DNA from: Leptolyngbya boryana PCC 6306
Lineage (GTDB): Bacteria; Cyanobacteriota; Cyanobacteriia; Leptolyngbyales; Leptolyngbyaceae
Assembly (NCBI RefSeq): GCF_000353285.1
Contig: NZ_KB731324.1
Coordinates: 6,103,018 to 6,167,017 of the forward strand
Reading direction: 5' to 3'
DNA length: 64,000 nt
Below are positions 26,228 through 34,868 of the stretch, one piece after another (position 1 is the stretch's first letter; every line of letters starts with the position of its first letter). The notes under the pieces are model-generated. The model saw nothing but the letters and a program-made list of their open reading frames with translations, did no database searches and was not told where the DNA came from. The position numbers and the translations under genes were made by a program.

Positions 26228-28573
26228 TTAATAACGTTCCCAAGGCGGCTGGAAACCGCGTTGTTGCAACATTCCTTCCTGGAGTTTCTGAATTCGTTGC
26301 TCCAGTTCTAAATCTGATGCTCCTTGCTCGGTCTGTTGAATTTTCAGCCGTTCAAATTGATCTAGTGCTGCCAAAGGTTGACCTTGAGCCGCAGAGAGTT
26401 CAGCCAGAGATCGCTGAGCAATCAAATTGTCTGGATTCATTTCCAGGATTTGAGTGTAGATATTTTCGGCTGATGTAAATTGTCTCTGTTGGAACTTCAC
26501 TCCCCCTAAACCAGAAAGCGCGTCTAAATTCTCAGGTTCAACTTTCAAAATTGCTTGATAAGCATCTTCTGCACGATTACTATTTCCGAGTGTTTGCTCT
26601 AATTGAGCTTTGAGGAATAACAGAGAAAGATTGGTGCGATCGTCTGATGCAGTTCGCCGTACTTTAGCAATCAGCCGATTTGCCTGTGCTCTCGCTTGCA
26701 GCGGATCGCGACTGGCTAACAGTTGAATCAACCGCACCTGAACTGGAACATTTGTGGGATCAGCTTCAATGAGAGCGTTGTATAAAGCTTCACGGCTGAC
26801 ATCACTCGGTAAAATTCCTACCAAGGTATAGAGTTCAGCAGGGGTTTCAGAAGGGCGAGACTGCAAGAATCGAGCCAGCACAACTTCTGCTTCACGCTCT
26901 GAAATTTTCTTTGCCTGATAAGCAACAGAAGTGCGACCGAGTTGAAGTTGTAAATCGTCAGGATTGTCTGCAATTAAGCGATCGTACAATCTCAAGGCAT
27001 CGTCAAAGCGGTTTTGAGACAGTCTCAAGCCTGCGAGAGAACGAATTGCCCCTGCTTTCAACTCATCATTTGCTGAGGCACTCGCAATTAAAGTTTCATA
27101 GCGTTTTGCGGCAGCTTCTAAGTTACCTTGTCGGCGATCAAGTTCTGCAAATAGCAGTTCTGGAGCTTGGTCGCGTGCGCCAACTGGAGTAGATTGATAG
27201 CGAGATAAAGCCGCTCTTGCCGCTTCAAATTCGTTACGCTCAATCAAAAGCTGCGCGTAACGGAAGTTCAAGAACGGTTCACTGACTTCTTTCTGGATTA
27301 ATGTCTCATAGATGTCGAAGAACTCAGGATCGGGTTCTAATCGAACCAGTGCTTGAGCGATCGCAAATTGTTGAGCAGGCTCGTTCGGCAAACTTTGTAA
27401 AATCGGTCTTAAACGTTGCCGAATTTCGCTTTGATTCAGCGTGCCAAGCTGGCTCTCTAATGCCAATTGCTGAATGACTAAAGTCTGATTGTTCGGTTGT
27501 TGCTGAACGAGTTGACGATAGATCTGTAGAGCCGTTTGGCGCTCTTGAGAAATTCCACCCAAGACATCTGCAATCTCTCGAAGCAGCGTTGGAGAAGGGT
27601 TCGATGTTGATGCTAAGACCTGTCTGTACAATGCTCCTGCCTGTGCTAGAAGTTCTGGGCGGTTTTCCTGTCTGCCCAGTTCATTCAATGCACGTGCTAA
27701 CGGCAACCGAGAATCAGTGCGATCGCGTAATGGATCAAGGATTGCGAGTGCCTGCGCCGACTGCCGATTTGCCAAATAAGCTTGAGAGAGTTCAGAGCGT
27801 ACTTGAATTCCAAACGCATTCATTTGCTTTGGAAGTTGCCCTTCTAAAATTTGAATAGCTTGAGTATTGTTTCCTGCTGCACGCAAAGCACGGGCATAGG
27901 CGATCGCTGCATTGCCCGTAATTGGAGTACGAGTGCGCGAACGATATCGCTCAAATAACTCCAGTCCTTTCTGGCTATCTCCAGCATAGGTATAGATTTG
28001 AGCGGCTCCTAACAGAACTTCTGGCGTTGGATTTGTTGCTAAGACCATCTCATAATCTGCAAGTGCCTCGGTAAAACGACCTTGATAGCCATACAGCAAG
28101 GCACGTTGGGCACGTGCTTCAGTTTCCCCTGCGTTGAGTTGAAGCAGCGTCGTCAAGGCATCGATCCCTTGCTTCTGCCACTCCGGCTTAAAGCTTGCTA
28201 AAAGTCCAACTGTTTTCAGCGCTAATTGATTGTTCGGATCTTGCTGCAACACTCGTTGATAGGCTTGCCACGCCTCAGAATCACGACCTGCTCGACGCAG
28301 CGAGATCGCTAATCCTAGCTTCGCTTCAACTGAGTCTGGATAGCGTTGAATCGATCGCTGGAATGCTTGGATTGCATCGTCTACCCAACCTTTGCCGAGT
28401 AGCGTATAAGCTTGACGGACATCCGCAGGGATGTTTTGCGTTTGAGCGATTGCCATTTGTGCCTCTGCAAGAGTCAGCAGAGGTGTTCCGGCAAGTAGCC
28501 ATCCAAGGCAAAGAGAGAGCGTGAACTGTTTCTTAACGCGAGACATCTTAGCAGGGTGTTTCCGTGTACTCAT
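26228..28573 (-). CDS. BcsC-like periplasmic TPR protein without barrel domain
   Basis: A 781-residue exported protein with a signal peptide (ATG at 28573 or 28546; cleavage near AIAQTQ). The mature part is a continuous array of TPR-type helical pairs such as AFQRSIQRYPDSVEAKLGLA and AYQRVLQQDPNNQLAL, extending to the C-terminus, which ends in an amphipathic helix and a short PPWERY tail. E. coli BcsC has the same kind of TPR solenoid but continues into an outer-membrane barrel of about 300 residues; none is present here. Position between a barrel gene (12 bp upstream) and bcsZ (20 bp downstream) suggests it is the periplasmic half of a split BcsC. Confidence 0.85.
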   Translation of the reverse strand: MSTRKHPAKMSRVKKQFTLSLCLGWLLAGTPLLTLAEAQMAIAQTQNIPADVRQAYTLLGKGWVDDAIQAFQRSIQRYPDSVEAKLGLAISLRRAGRDSEAWQAYQRVLQQDPNNQLALKTVGLLASFKPEWQKQGIDALTTLLQLNAGETEARAQRALLYGYQGRFTEALADYEMVLATNPTPEVLLGAAQIYTYAGDSQKGLELFERYRSRTRTPITGNAAIAYARALRAAGNNTQAIQILEGQLPKQMNAFGIQVRSELSQAYLANRQSAQALAILDPLRDRTDSRLPLARALNELGRQENRPELLAQAGALYRQVLASTSNPSPTLLREIADVLGGISQERQTALQIYRQLVQQQPNNQTLVIQQLALESQLGTLNQSEIRQRLRPILQSLPNEPAQQFAIAQALVRLEPDPEFFDIYETLIQKEVSEPFLNFRYAQLLIERNEFEAARAALSRYQSTPVGARDQAPELLFAELDRRQGNLEAAAKRYETLIASASANDELKAGAIRSLAGLRLSQNRFDDALRLYDRLIADNPDDLQLQLGRTSVAYQAKKISEREAEVVLARFLQSRPSETPAELYTLVGILPSDVSREALYNALIEADPTNVPVQVRLIQLLASRDPLQARAQANRLIAKVRRTASDDRTNLSLLFLKAQLEQTLGNSNRAEDAYQAILKVEPENLDALSGLGGVKFQQRQFTSAENIYTQILEMNPDNLIAQRSLAELSAAQGQPLAALDQFERLKIQQTEQGASDLELEQRIQKLQEGMLQQRGFQPPWERY

Positions 28574-28585
28574 GATGCAGGTGAA

Positions 28586-30184
28586 TTATTGAACCAGTCT
28601 TCCTCTGGGTGTGACATCAAATTCGCTTCTAAGACGAACGCCCGCGATGGTTTCCGAGAAATTATTGCGCTGTTGGACTGAGAAGCCCACACGCAAGTTC
28701 GACAGAAGTTTGAAGTCGTAGAACAACTCCAAAGCATCGGGTACGTTTTCGCCACTGTTCCGTCTGAGCTTGTCATTTGACAACGCGCGACCGTAAGCGA
28801 GTCCTAAACGATCGTCAGGGCTAAATAAATCGAGGAAGGTGATGCCCCCACTGAAGGTGTCGCCACTTTCGTCTAGATCAAGATTGTTATAGCGTCCATA
28901 TCGCCCGAAGATGCCCATCTTCAAGTTAGGAATGAAAACTTCTGCATTGACACCATAAGCTTGTTCTCGATCGCCTTTTAATAATCCAGTACGACCTCCG
29001 CCCCGGCTCAGCTGGAAAATTTCTTGGAAGCCGCTGTTTGAGCCAGAATCTCGATCAGTGGCGTAGGTTCCACGCACGATCAAGTTTCCGTAGCGCATCC
29101 CCAACTCACCCGCAAAACCGTCTAAGGCAAAGTCGCTTAATCCCTTTGAAGAAGAGAAGACCGCAGCTTTTGCTTCGATGTTGTCCGTCAAGCTGAAATT
29201 AACAAGTGCGCCAGGACGAGATGCAATACCCGTTGCGCTGAGAGCAGGGTTCGTTTGGAAAATCGGATTGAAGAAGTGAGTTGCACCGTCTTTTGCAAAA
29301 CTATTGCGATCGAAGTAGGACGTAAAATCGATTTGTCCAACTACAAAGCGCAGGTTGGGAATGTCACGCGGAGACGTTGCAAAATACAGCTCGTTTACAT
29401 TAAAGCCGTTGTCGGGCGTATCTGTGAAACCTCTTCCAGTCGTGACATCTAAAGTTGCTCCCACTAAGGCACTTGGGCTAAGAGGGTATATGCCGTAAAG
29501 TCTTGCCCGTGCCGAGGTTTCATCACCTTGATAAAGAAAAACACCTTGAAAGGTCAAACTTGGAGGTGTTAAGGCTGTACTTCGCATGAACGGACGATTG
29601 GGTCTTCCTAGCATCTCCGCATCGCGTCCGGATTGGGCTAAGAAGTTCGCTTTATTTTGGGCGGCAATCGATGGAGCTTCTGTCGATGTTGTCGGAGATT
29701 GCAGTGCGATCGTAGGGTTGAATGCGTCTGGGTTAATGCCGCGAATCGATGCAGTCGAAGCCTTAAAACGGGGCGTGGGGACTAGATTCGTACCGACATC
29801 ACTGCCAGAGAGGGTAGAAGCGACTAGTGATGGAGAATCTGGCTCAGGACGTTGAACGCTTTGAGCAGCAATTGGAACTGTAGCAGCAGGCGGAGCGAAA
29901 CTGGGCATCGCAGCAGTTACAGGCTGCACAGAGGTCGCTTGACCGGATAATTGTTGAATTAAATCTGCTTCGCTCTGATTCACGGGTTGCGATTTCTCAA
30001 TCAGCAAAGCTGGGTTGCTGGGTTGGGAAACAGCAGCAATCTTTTCAGGAGATTTGGAATTTAAGGGGTTTGCTTGGGCTGAATTACCGAAACTTGCCTG
30101 AGTCGTCAGGACTGTTAAGACTGACGAGAAGGCAACCCAAGAAATGAGAGAGATAAATTTAGGAAACCGGGATACATCTGACAT
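28586..30184 (-). CDS. Outer-membrane beta-barrel protein of the cellulose operon
   Basis: A 532-residue exported protein, first gene of the operon. After a signal peptide (cleavage near residues 32-40) comes a 150-residue Ala/Pro/Ser-rich periplasmic linker. From about residue 205 to the end there are regularly spaced amphipathic strands with aromatic ends (LTFQGVFLYQG, ARARLYGIYPLS, ALVGATLDVTTG, MRYGNLIVRGTYATD, YGVNAEVFIPNLKMGIFGRYGRY, LRVGFSVQQRNNF), the pattern of a porin-sized barrel. It ends GRLVQ and not in Phe. I infer that it provides the export pore that the BcsC barrel provides elsewhere. No similarity to a named family was recognised. Confidence 0.8.
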   Translation of the reverse strand: MSDVSRFPKFISLISWVAFSSVLTVLTTQASFGNSAQANPLNSKSPEKIAAVSQPSNPALLIEKSQPVNQSEADLIQQLSGQATSVQPVTAAMPSFAPPAATVPIAAQSVQRPEPDSPSLVASTLSGSDVGTNLVPTPRFKASTASIRGINPDAFNPTIALQSPTTSTEAPSIAAQNKANFLAQSGRDAEMLGRPNRPFMRSTALTPPSLTFQGVFLYQGDETSARARLYGIYPLSPSALVGATLDVTTGRGFTDTPDNGFNVNELYFATSPRDIPNLRFVVGQIDFTSYFDRNSFAKDGATHFFNPIFQTNPALSATGIASRPGALVNFSLTDNIEAKAAVFSSSKGLSDFALDGFAGELGMRYGNLIVRGTYATDRDSGSNSGFQEIFQLSRGGGRTGLLKGDREQAYGVNAEVFIPNLKMGIFGRYGRYNNLDLDESGDTFSGGITFLDLFSPDDRLGLAYGRALSNDKLRRNSGENVPDALELFYDFKLLSNLRVGFSVQQRNNFSETIAGVRLRSEFDVTPRGRLVQ

Positions 30185-30587
30185 GCTTCACCCACACCAT
30201 ATTGACTCGATAGACAGGTTTTTACTGTTTGGACTTGGACGAACTGCGAAGCCTGTTCTAAGTAATCTCACGAATTAACTCGTGCTTTTAAATACTTAAT
30301 TTGATGACCCTACGGCTTCTGGAAAGCTGAATTTCAGTACTACAACTTGCGCCAGCATTTCCCATGCCTAGAGTTCCCGCGAAATCTCGGAATGAAACCT
30401 CAAATTTTCTCTGGTTATTACTCTTTTAACTTGCCTGGTAAAAAATGACACAATTATTTGGACGGTGGGCAAAGTGTCCTTGAAAATTAGAAATGTGAGT
30501 CAGTTCAGCTGTCAGGGAATGAATAAGGGTGTTGTCTGACATTTGCGATCGCTAGACAAATTGACTACCCTCTACCCATGATGAGTT
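30185..30587. other. Divergent upstream region of the cellulose operon
   Basis: About 400 bp between the minus-strand cellulose operon and a plus-strand lipoprotein gene. It contains one HIP1 site (30545-30552) and no reading frame or strong hairpin. It must hold the operon promoter, but none was assigned. Confidence 0.5.
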
Positions 30588-31283
30588 ATGAAAAGTTTGC
30601 AGCAATTTCTCCGTAAATTTGCGAGTAGTACCCTGATTTCGCTTCTGATTCTCTGCACAGGCTGTACCCAGATGCCATTTCTGAGTAGTTCTCAACAGAC
30701 GACGACTTTATCCATGCAAGTTGAGGCAACTGGAGAAACAGGCGTTTACAAAATCTCCGGTCAAACAAATCTGCCAGAACAGACTCAGATTACCGTTCAA
30801 GCAATCCGAGCGCTGCAAATTCCGGGACGAGATGTACAAATCGCTGCTGAGCGGTCTTACTCCATCCTGGCAAAGACTCAAGTGAGTGTTGAGAAAGGCA
30901 AATGGCAAACCTCGCTGAATCTGTTGCAACCTGGTCAGAATGGGGCTTTAGAAACTTGGCAGCAGAGCAATCAAGAATTGGCTTTGAAATTTCAGCCCGA
31001 TAATCAGGTGAGATTTCTAGCACTGACTGATCCAACTCGAAGTTCGATCTCAGTGCAATCACAAGCCCAAAAGAATCAAGCAACCAGTGTTCAATTCACT
31101 GCAGATGGGAAAAGTTACTTACAGACAGAACAGTGGATGTCGATCGAGCCGCCAACTGCGAAAGTGGCGAGTCAGAAATCCGGTACAACTGTGGTGAAAG
31201 TTTCAGTTCAACCTGTCAATAAAGTAAACGATGTGAAAGAGCAGATTGATGCTGCACTTCCTGTAAACGCATTTATGCGTTGA
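30588..31283 (+). CDS. Predicted lipoprotein, unknown function
   Basis: A 231-residue protein with an N-terminal signal of the lipoprotein type: basic start, hydrophobic core LISLLILCTGC with Cys26 as probable lipidated residue, although Cys rather than Leu at -3 is not ideal. The mature part begins with a Ser/Thr/Gln-rich linker and then has beta-rich stretches (TGVYKISGQTNLPEQTQITVQA, SSISVQSQAQ) suggestive of an Ig-like fold. I do not recognise a family. It is divergent from the cellulose operon and could be an accessory envelope factor, but that rests only on position. Confidence 0.65.
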   Translation: MKSLQQFLRKFASSTLISLLILCTGCTQMPFLSSSQQTTTLSMQVEATGETGVYKISGQTNLPEQTQITVQAIRALQIPGRDVQIAAERSYSILAKTQVSVEKGKWQTSLNLLQPGQNGALETWQQSNQELALKFQPDNQVRFLALTDPTRSSISVQSQAQKNQATSVQFTADGKSYLQTEQWMSIEPPTAKVASQKSGTTVVKVSVQPVNKVNDVKEQIDAALPVNAFMR

Positions 31284-31375
31284 CACAAGATAGGTTCTGC
31301 AGGCTCCCAAATGCGGGACTTTGAATTGAAGCAATGATGGGGCACTTGAGCAGGTGAGCTTGAGTGCTTTTTTGA

Positions 31376-32125
31376 TTACTTCTGGACTACCCAAGCTGGA
31401 TCAAGTGCTTGAAAGCGTTGAGCGAGATGATTCAGAGGAGCATCAGAGACAGGAGTTGAAGTTGATGCAGGCTCGACGCGCAGCGTGCTTTGGATCGTTT
31501 CAATCTCAGTCATGATGTGCTGAAGTTGGCTTTGGAGCTTTTGCATTTTTGCGATCGCATCCGCTTCATTGGGAGCAGTAGTAGACTGAGCTACCGCAGT
31601 CGAGCGTGAAAATCCCAGATAGGTTTGGGCTGCATGAAGAGGTACGGCAGTTTGAATTTGAGCCGCAACAGGTTGAGTCCCTTGAGTTGACCTGACAGCA
31701 GGTTGAGGCGTGACCAACTTAGGAACGCCAGGAGTAGGGAGCGGCACATCTTCATCGAGGAAAAACTTCAAGTTAGAATCTGCTAGATAAGCTTCAGACA
31801 TCAGCGTGTTCTGCAACTGAGCTTCTTTCTGCTTCAGCTGCTTTTCTACTTCTAGAAGTTGCGCTTCAGCGAATTCTGAGTTTTGGGCAGCACGTCTCCA
31901 ACCGAGAGCCGCACAGATCGTTAGGCTAGTTCCCAAGCTGAGAAAGCCGGCGATCGCGAGATAAGGAGTTGCAACCTCTCTCAATTGTCCCTCAAATATA
32001 CGCTCTTCCTTAAATTGAACCGCGAGCGGCTGAGAACCATATAGCGTAAGAGGGACAGCAGAGGCTGAGAAGACCGCTCCAGCACTGAGGGCAGCAGGCA
32101 CAAAGAGTTTTGCAAGTGAAGACAT
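31376..32125 (-). CDS. Membrane-anchored coiled-coil protein, unknown function
   Basis: A 249-residue protein with two hydrophobic segments (about residues 10-30 and 54-76) joined by a short loop, then a coiled coil at about 80-110 (EAQLLEVEKQLKQKEAQLQNTL), a proline-rich middle (PLPTPGVPKLVTPQP) and a second helical segment at about 190-215 (AIAKMQKLQSQLQHIMTEIETIQ). The C-terminal half is probably cytoplasmic. No known domain is recognised. It points towards the lipoprotein gene (30588-31283), which ends 92 bp away. A link to cellulose is possible but unsupported beyond location. Confidence 0.65.
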   Translation of the reverse strand: MSSLAKLFVPAALSAGAVFSASAVPLTLYGSQPLAVQFKEERIFEGQLREVATPYLAIAGFLSLGTSLTICAALGWRRAAQNSEFAEAQLLEVEKQLKQKEAQLQNTLMSEAYLADSNLKFFLDEDVPLPTPGVPKLVTPQPAVRSTQGTQPVAAQIQTAVPLHAAQTYLGFSRSTAVAQSTTAPNEADAIAKMQKLQSQLQHIMTEIETIQSTLRVEPASTSTPVSDAPLNHLAQRFQALDPAWVVQK

Positions 32126-32595
32126 AAGTGACTGTTCTGAGTATCTTGGTTAGAAAACCGGGTTAGAGCAGTAATTTCTTTGAGTGATCGCGGCCAGGAT
32201 TCACGATGGAAACGGAATCAAGACAACCGACGGCACTCGGAAGGATTACTTATTGCTACTAACCTTAATCTGTTTAAGAGGGAAAACAGGTGTAAATCTG
32301 ATGAAGAATCGCCAAATCACAGAAAAGTTTCTGTAAAAATGCGGTTGTTTTTATCAAGATTCACGAAATTCAACGGCTAACAGGGGTTAGATCCGTAGAG
32401 GCGAAATCGCAGAGGTTTGTCGCGATTTCAGGAATTCACAAAAGTTTCATCAATGAAGATGAGACTTTTGTCTGAGGGTTACGTCAAGGATGGAAGAGTA
32501 TTTTAGATGAGCATTTTCGCGATCGCTGCTTCAGGTTTAATAGCGCAAGATTCCTCTGCTTTATTCAGGTTTCTCTTTCAAACATTCCCGAAATC
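32126..32595. other. Gene-free stretch with two tandem hairpins
   Basis: About 470 bp between divergent genes. Two hairpins stand out near its right end: 32403-32429 and 32438-32471. No reading frame looks real. Confidence 0.5.
32403..32471 (+). promoter_or_regulatory. Tandem hairpins upstream of the GH5 cellulase gene
   Basis: First hairpin: GAAATCGC (32403-32410) with GCGATTTC (32422-32429). Second: a 14-bp stem, 32438-32451 with 32458-32471, with one U-G pair and a 6-base loop. Neither has a T run. They lie 125-190 bp upstream of the cellulase start and may be part of its leader. Confidence 0.4.
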
Positions 32596-33864
32596 ATGAG
32601 ACTCAATCAGCGAATTGATTGCTTTGTAAATAGGCTCCGTGAATTCTTGATTCGATCAATTTTGCATCGGCACTTGAGCCGTAAACCGTTCTATCCAATT
32701 CTGTTTGTCGCCGCGATCGCCGCAATTCTTTTCAATTTCATTGCACCTGAATCTTTGCCTTCCGTGGCTCAAATGACCGTGCGAATTCAACTTCCGCTCT
32801 CGACACGGGGATCTGAGATTGTAGATGCGGCAGGGCAACCTGTGTTGCTGCGAGGGGTGAACTGGTTTGGACTGGAGACAGAGACGAATTCGCCGCATGG
32901 GCTTTGGGCGCGTGACTATAAAGAAATGTTGGGGCAGATCAAGGGGTTGGGATACAACGTGATTCGATTGCCGTATTCGGTGCAAGGATTGCGGGCGGCT
33001 GAGGTAAGCGGGATCAATTTTGCGATCGGGAGCAATCAGGAATTACAGGGGAAAAAGCCGATCGAGGTAATGGATGCAGTGATCCAAGAGGCAGGACAGC
33101 AAGGATTGATGGTGTTACTGGATAGCCATCGCTTAAATAATCAGCGCATTCCTGAGCTTTGGTATGGCGATGGATTTACAGAAGAGGATTGGATTTCCAC
33201 TTGGACAATGCTGGCAGAGCGATATAAGAATCAGCCGCATGTGATTGGGGCTGATTTGAAAAATGAACCGCATGGCAAAGCAAGTTGGGGTACTGGAGAT
33301 CGAGCAACAGATTGGCGATTGGCGGCAGAACGGGCTGGAAATGCCATTTTGAAAGTAAATCGCAATTGGCTGATTGTGGTCGAAGGGGTTGAGAACAATG
33401 TGCCAGGGCAGAGACTGAAGCACTGGATGGGCGGCAATCTTGAAGGGGTGAAGCGATTCCCGGTTCGTTTAGCCGTGCAGAATCGCGTGGTTTACTCGCC
33501 GCATGAATATGGTGCAGGGGTCTTTCAGCAGCCTTGGTTTTCTGCGATCGATTTTCCGCGGAATCTGACCACCCGATGGGAGCAAGGATTTTTTTATATT
33601 GTCCGACAAAAGATTGCGCCGATCTTTGTTGGAGAGTTCGGCGGTCGGCAAGTTGACGAAAAATCTAAAGAAGGGATTTGGCAGCGCCGATTTGTGGATT
33701 ATTTGAAGCGCAACCAATTAGGATTCGCGTATTGGAGTTGGAATCCGAATAGCCAGGATACAGGTGGGATTTTGCAGGATGATTGGGTCGCGATCGATCA
33801 ACCGAAACAACAGTTACTCAATCAATTGCTCCCCGTTCAACCGATGCAGACCCAAGCTCGTTAA
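32596..33864 (+). CDS. Membrane-anchored GH5 cellulase
   Basis: A 422-residue glycoside hydrolase of family 5 (endo-beta-1,4-glucanase type). An uncleaved or cleavable signal anchor lies at about residues 32-52. The catalytic domain starts with LLRGVNWFGLE (84-93), with the acid/base Glu224 in ADLKNEPH and nucleophile Glu347 in IFVGEFGG. Conserved SPHEYG (301-306) and WSWNPNSQDTGG also fit the family. It is the second cellulase next to the cellulose operon after BcsZ and may remodel or release surface cellulose, or digest external glucan. Transcribed alone. Confidence 0.88.
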   Translation: MRLNQRIDCFVNRLREFLIRSILHRHLSRKPFYPILFVAAIAAILFNFIAPESLPSVAQMTVRIQLPLSTRGSEIVDAAGQPVLLRGVNWFGLETETNSPHGLWARDYKEMLGQIKGLGYNVIRLPYSVQGLRAAEVSGINFAIGSNQELQGKKPIEVMDAVIQEAGQQGLMVLLDSHRLNNQRIPELWYGDGFTEEDWISTWTMLAERYKNQPHVIGADLKNEPHGKASWGTGDRATDWRLAAERAGNAILKVNRNWLIVVEGVENNVPGQRLKHWMGGNLEGVKRFPVRLAVQNRVVYSPHEYGAGVFQQPWFSAIDFPRNLTTRWEQGFFYIVRQKIAPIFVGEFGGRQVDEKSKEGIWQRRFVDYLKRNQLGFAYWSWNPNSQDTGGILQDDWVAIDQPKQQLLNQLLPVQPMQTQAR

Positions 33865-33963
33865 CAGCACACTGTTTGAATATCAGTTGGTTTCACGTCA
33901 ATGGGTCTCACGCTCATGGATTTAACGTTAGTGGGGCGGGGACATTCCTCGCCAACACTTTAC

Positions 33964-34695
33964 TTAAAGTTCTTCACCGGGTTCTAGAATGCGCTGAAAG
34001 AGATAGCCTGTTCCACGAGCCGTCAAGATCAGTTCTGGATTGCTCGGATCGTCTTCCAGTTTGGCGCGCAGGCGGGAGATATGTACGTCTACAACGCGGG
34101 TATCGACATGGCGCTCAGGCGTATAGCCCCAAACTTCTTGGAGAATTTCCGATCGCGAAAATGGCTCGCCGGATCGGCTGACTAAGAGTTCGAGCAGGCT
34201 GAATTCCATGCCCGTTAAGCGAATCCGTTCGTCCCCTTTGTAAACTTGGCGTTTGTTGGTATCGATACGAATGCTGTTAATGTGGATGACGCCAGAACTG
34301 GGAATTCCGGTTACGCCCGTTTTGTCTACCCGACGCAGAACCGAACGAATGCGAGCTTCGAGTTCTTTAGGCGAGAATGGCTTGACGACATAATCATCTG
34401 CACCCAATTCGAGTCCGGTAATACGATCGGCAACATCACCCAGAGCAGTGAGCATGATGATCGGGACATCGGATTCTTTACGGAGTTCTTGGCAGACACC
34501 GTAGCCATCCAGCTTTGGCATCATGACGTCGAGAACGACGAGATCGGGATCAGCGTTGCGGAATGTATCAAGGGCTTCTTCCCCATCAGCAGCCGTCACG
34601 ACATCGTAACCAATCATTGAGAGCCGAGTTTCTAGAATACGACGAATGCTTGCTTCATCGTCTACAACCAGAATTTTTTCTTTATGACTTTCCAC
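33964..34695 (-). CDS. rpaB: Response regulator RpaB
   Basis: A 243-residue OmpR-type regulator matching cyanobacterial RpaB (plastid ycf27). The receiver contains VDDEASIRRILETRLSMIGY with phospho-acceptor Asp56 (VVLDVMMPKLDGYG), and Lys in YVVKPFSPKELEARIRSV. The DNA-binding domain has RHVDTRVVDVHISRLRAKLEDDPSNPE. RpaB is phosphorylated by Hik33/NblS and binds HLR1 sites to control high-light and photosystem genes; it is essential in studied species. The kinase gene is not in the window. It is divergent from radA. Confidence 0.94.
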   Translation of the reverse strand: MESHKEKILVVDDEASIRRILETRLSMIGYDVVTAADGEEALDTFRNADPDLVVLDVMMPKLDGYGVCQELRKESDVPIIMLTALGDVADRITGLELGADDYVVKPFSPKELEARIRSVLRRVDKTGVTGIPSSGVIHINSIRIDTNKRQVYKGDERIRLTGMEFSLLELLVSRSGEPFSRSEILQEVWGYTPERHVDTRVVDVHISRLRAKLEDDPSNPELILTARGTGYLFQRILEPGEEL

Positions 34696-34868
34696 GATTT
34701 GTAATACTCCTTAAGTCAAATCCGTAGTCGTTAATTTTTCCAACTTTTATTATGGAGATAGTAGCTCACTTTTTAATTTTCAGGGCATCAAATCCTGATT
34801 ATGTCTGAGCTTCAAGCTTTCTTAAGCTTTGCTAATGTCTACACGCAATTTATCATTAATTTTTACGA

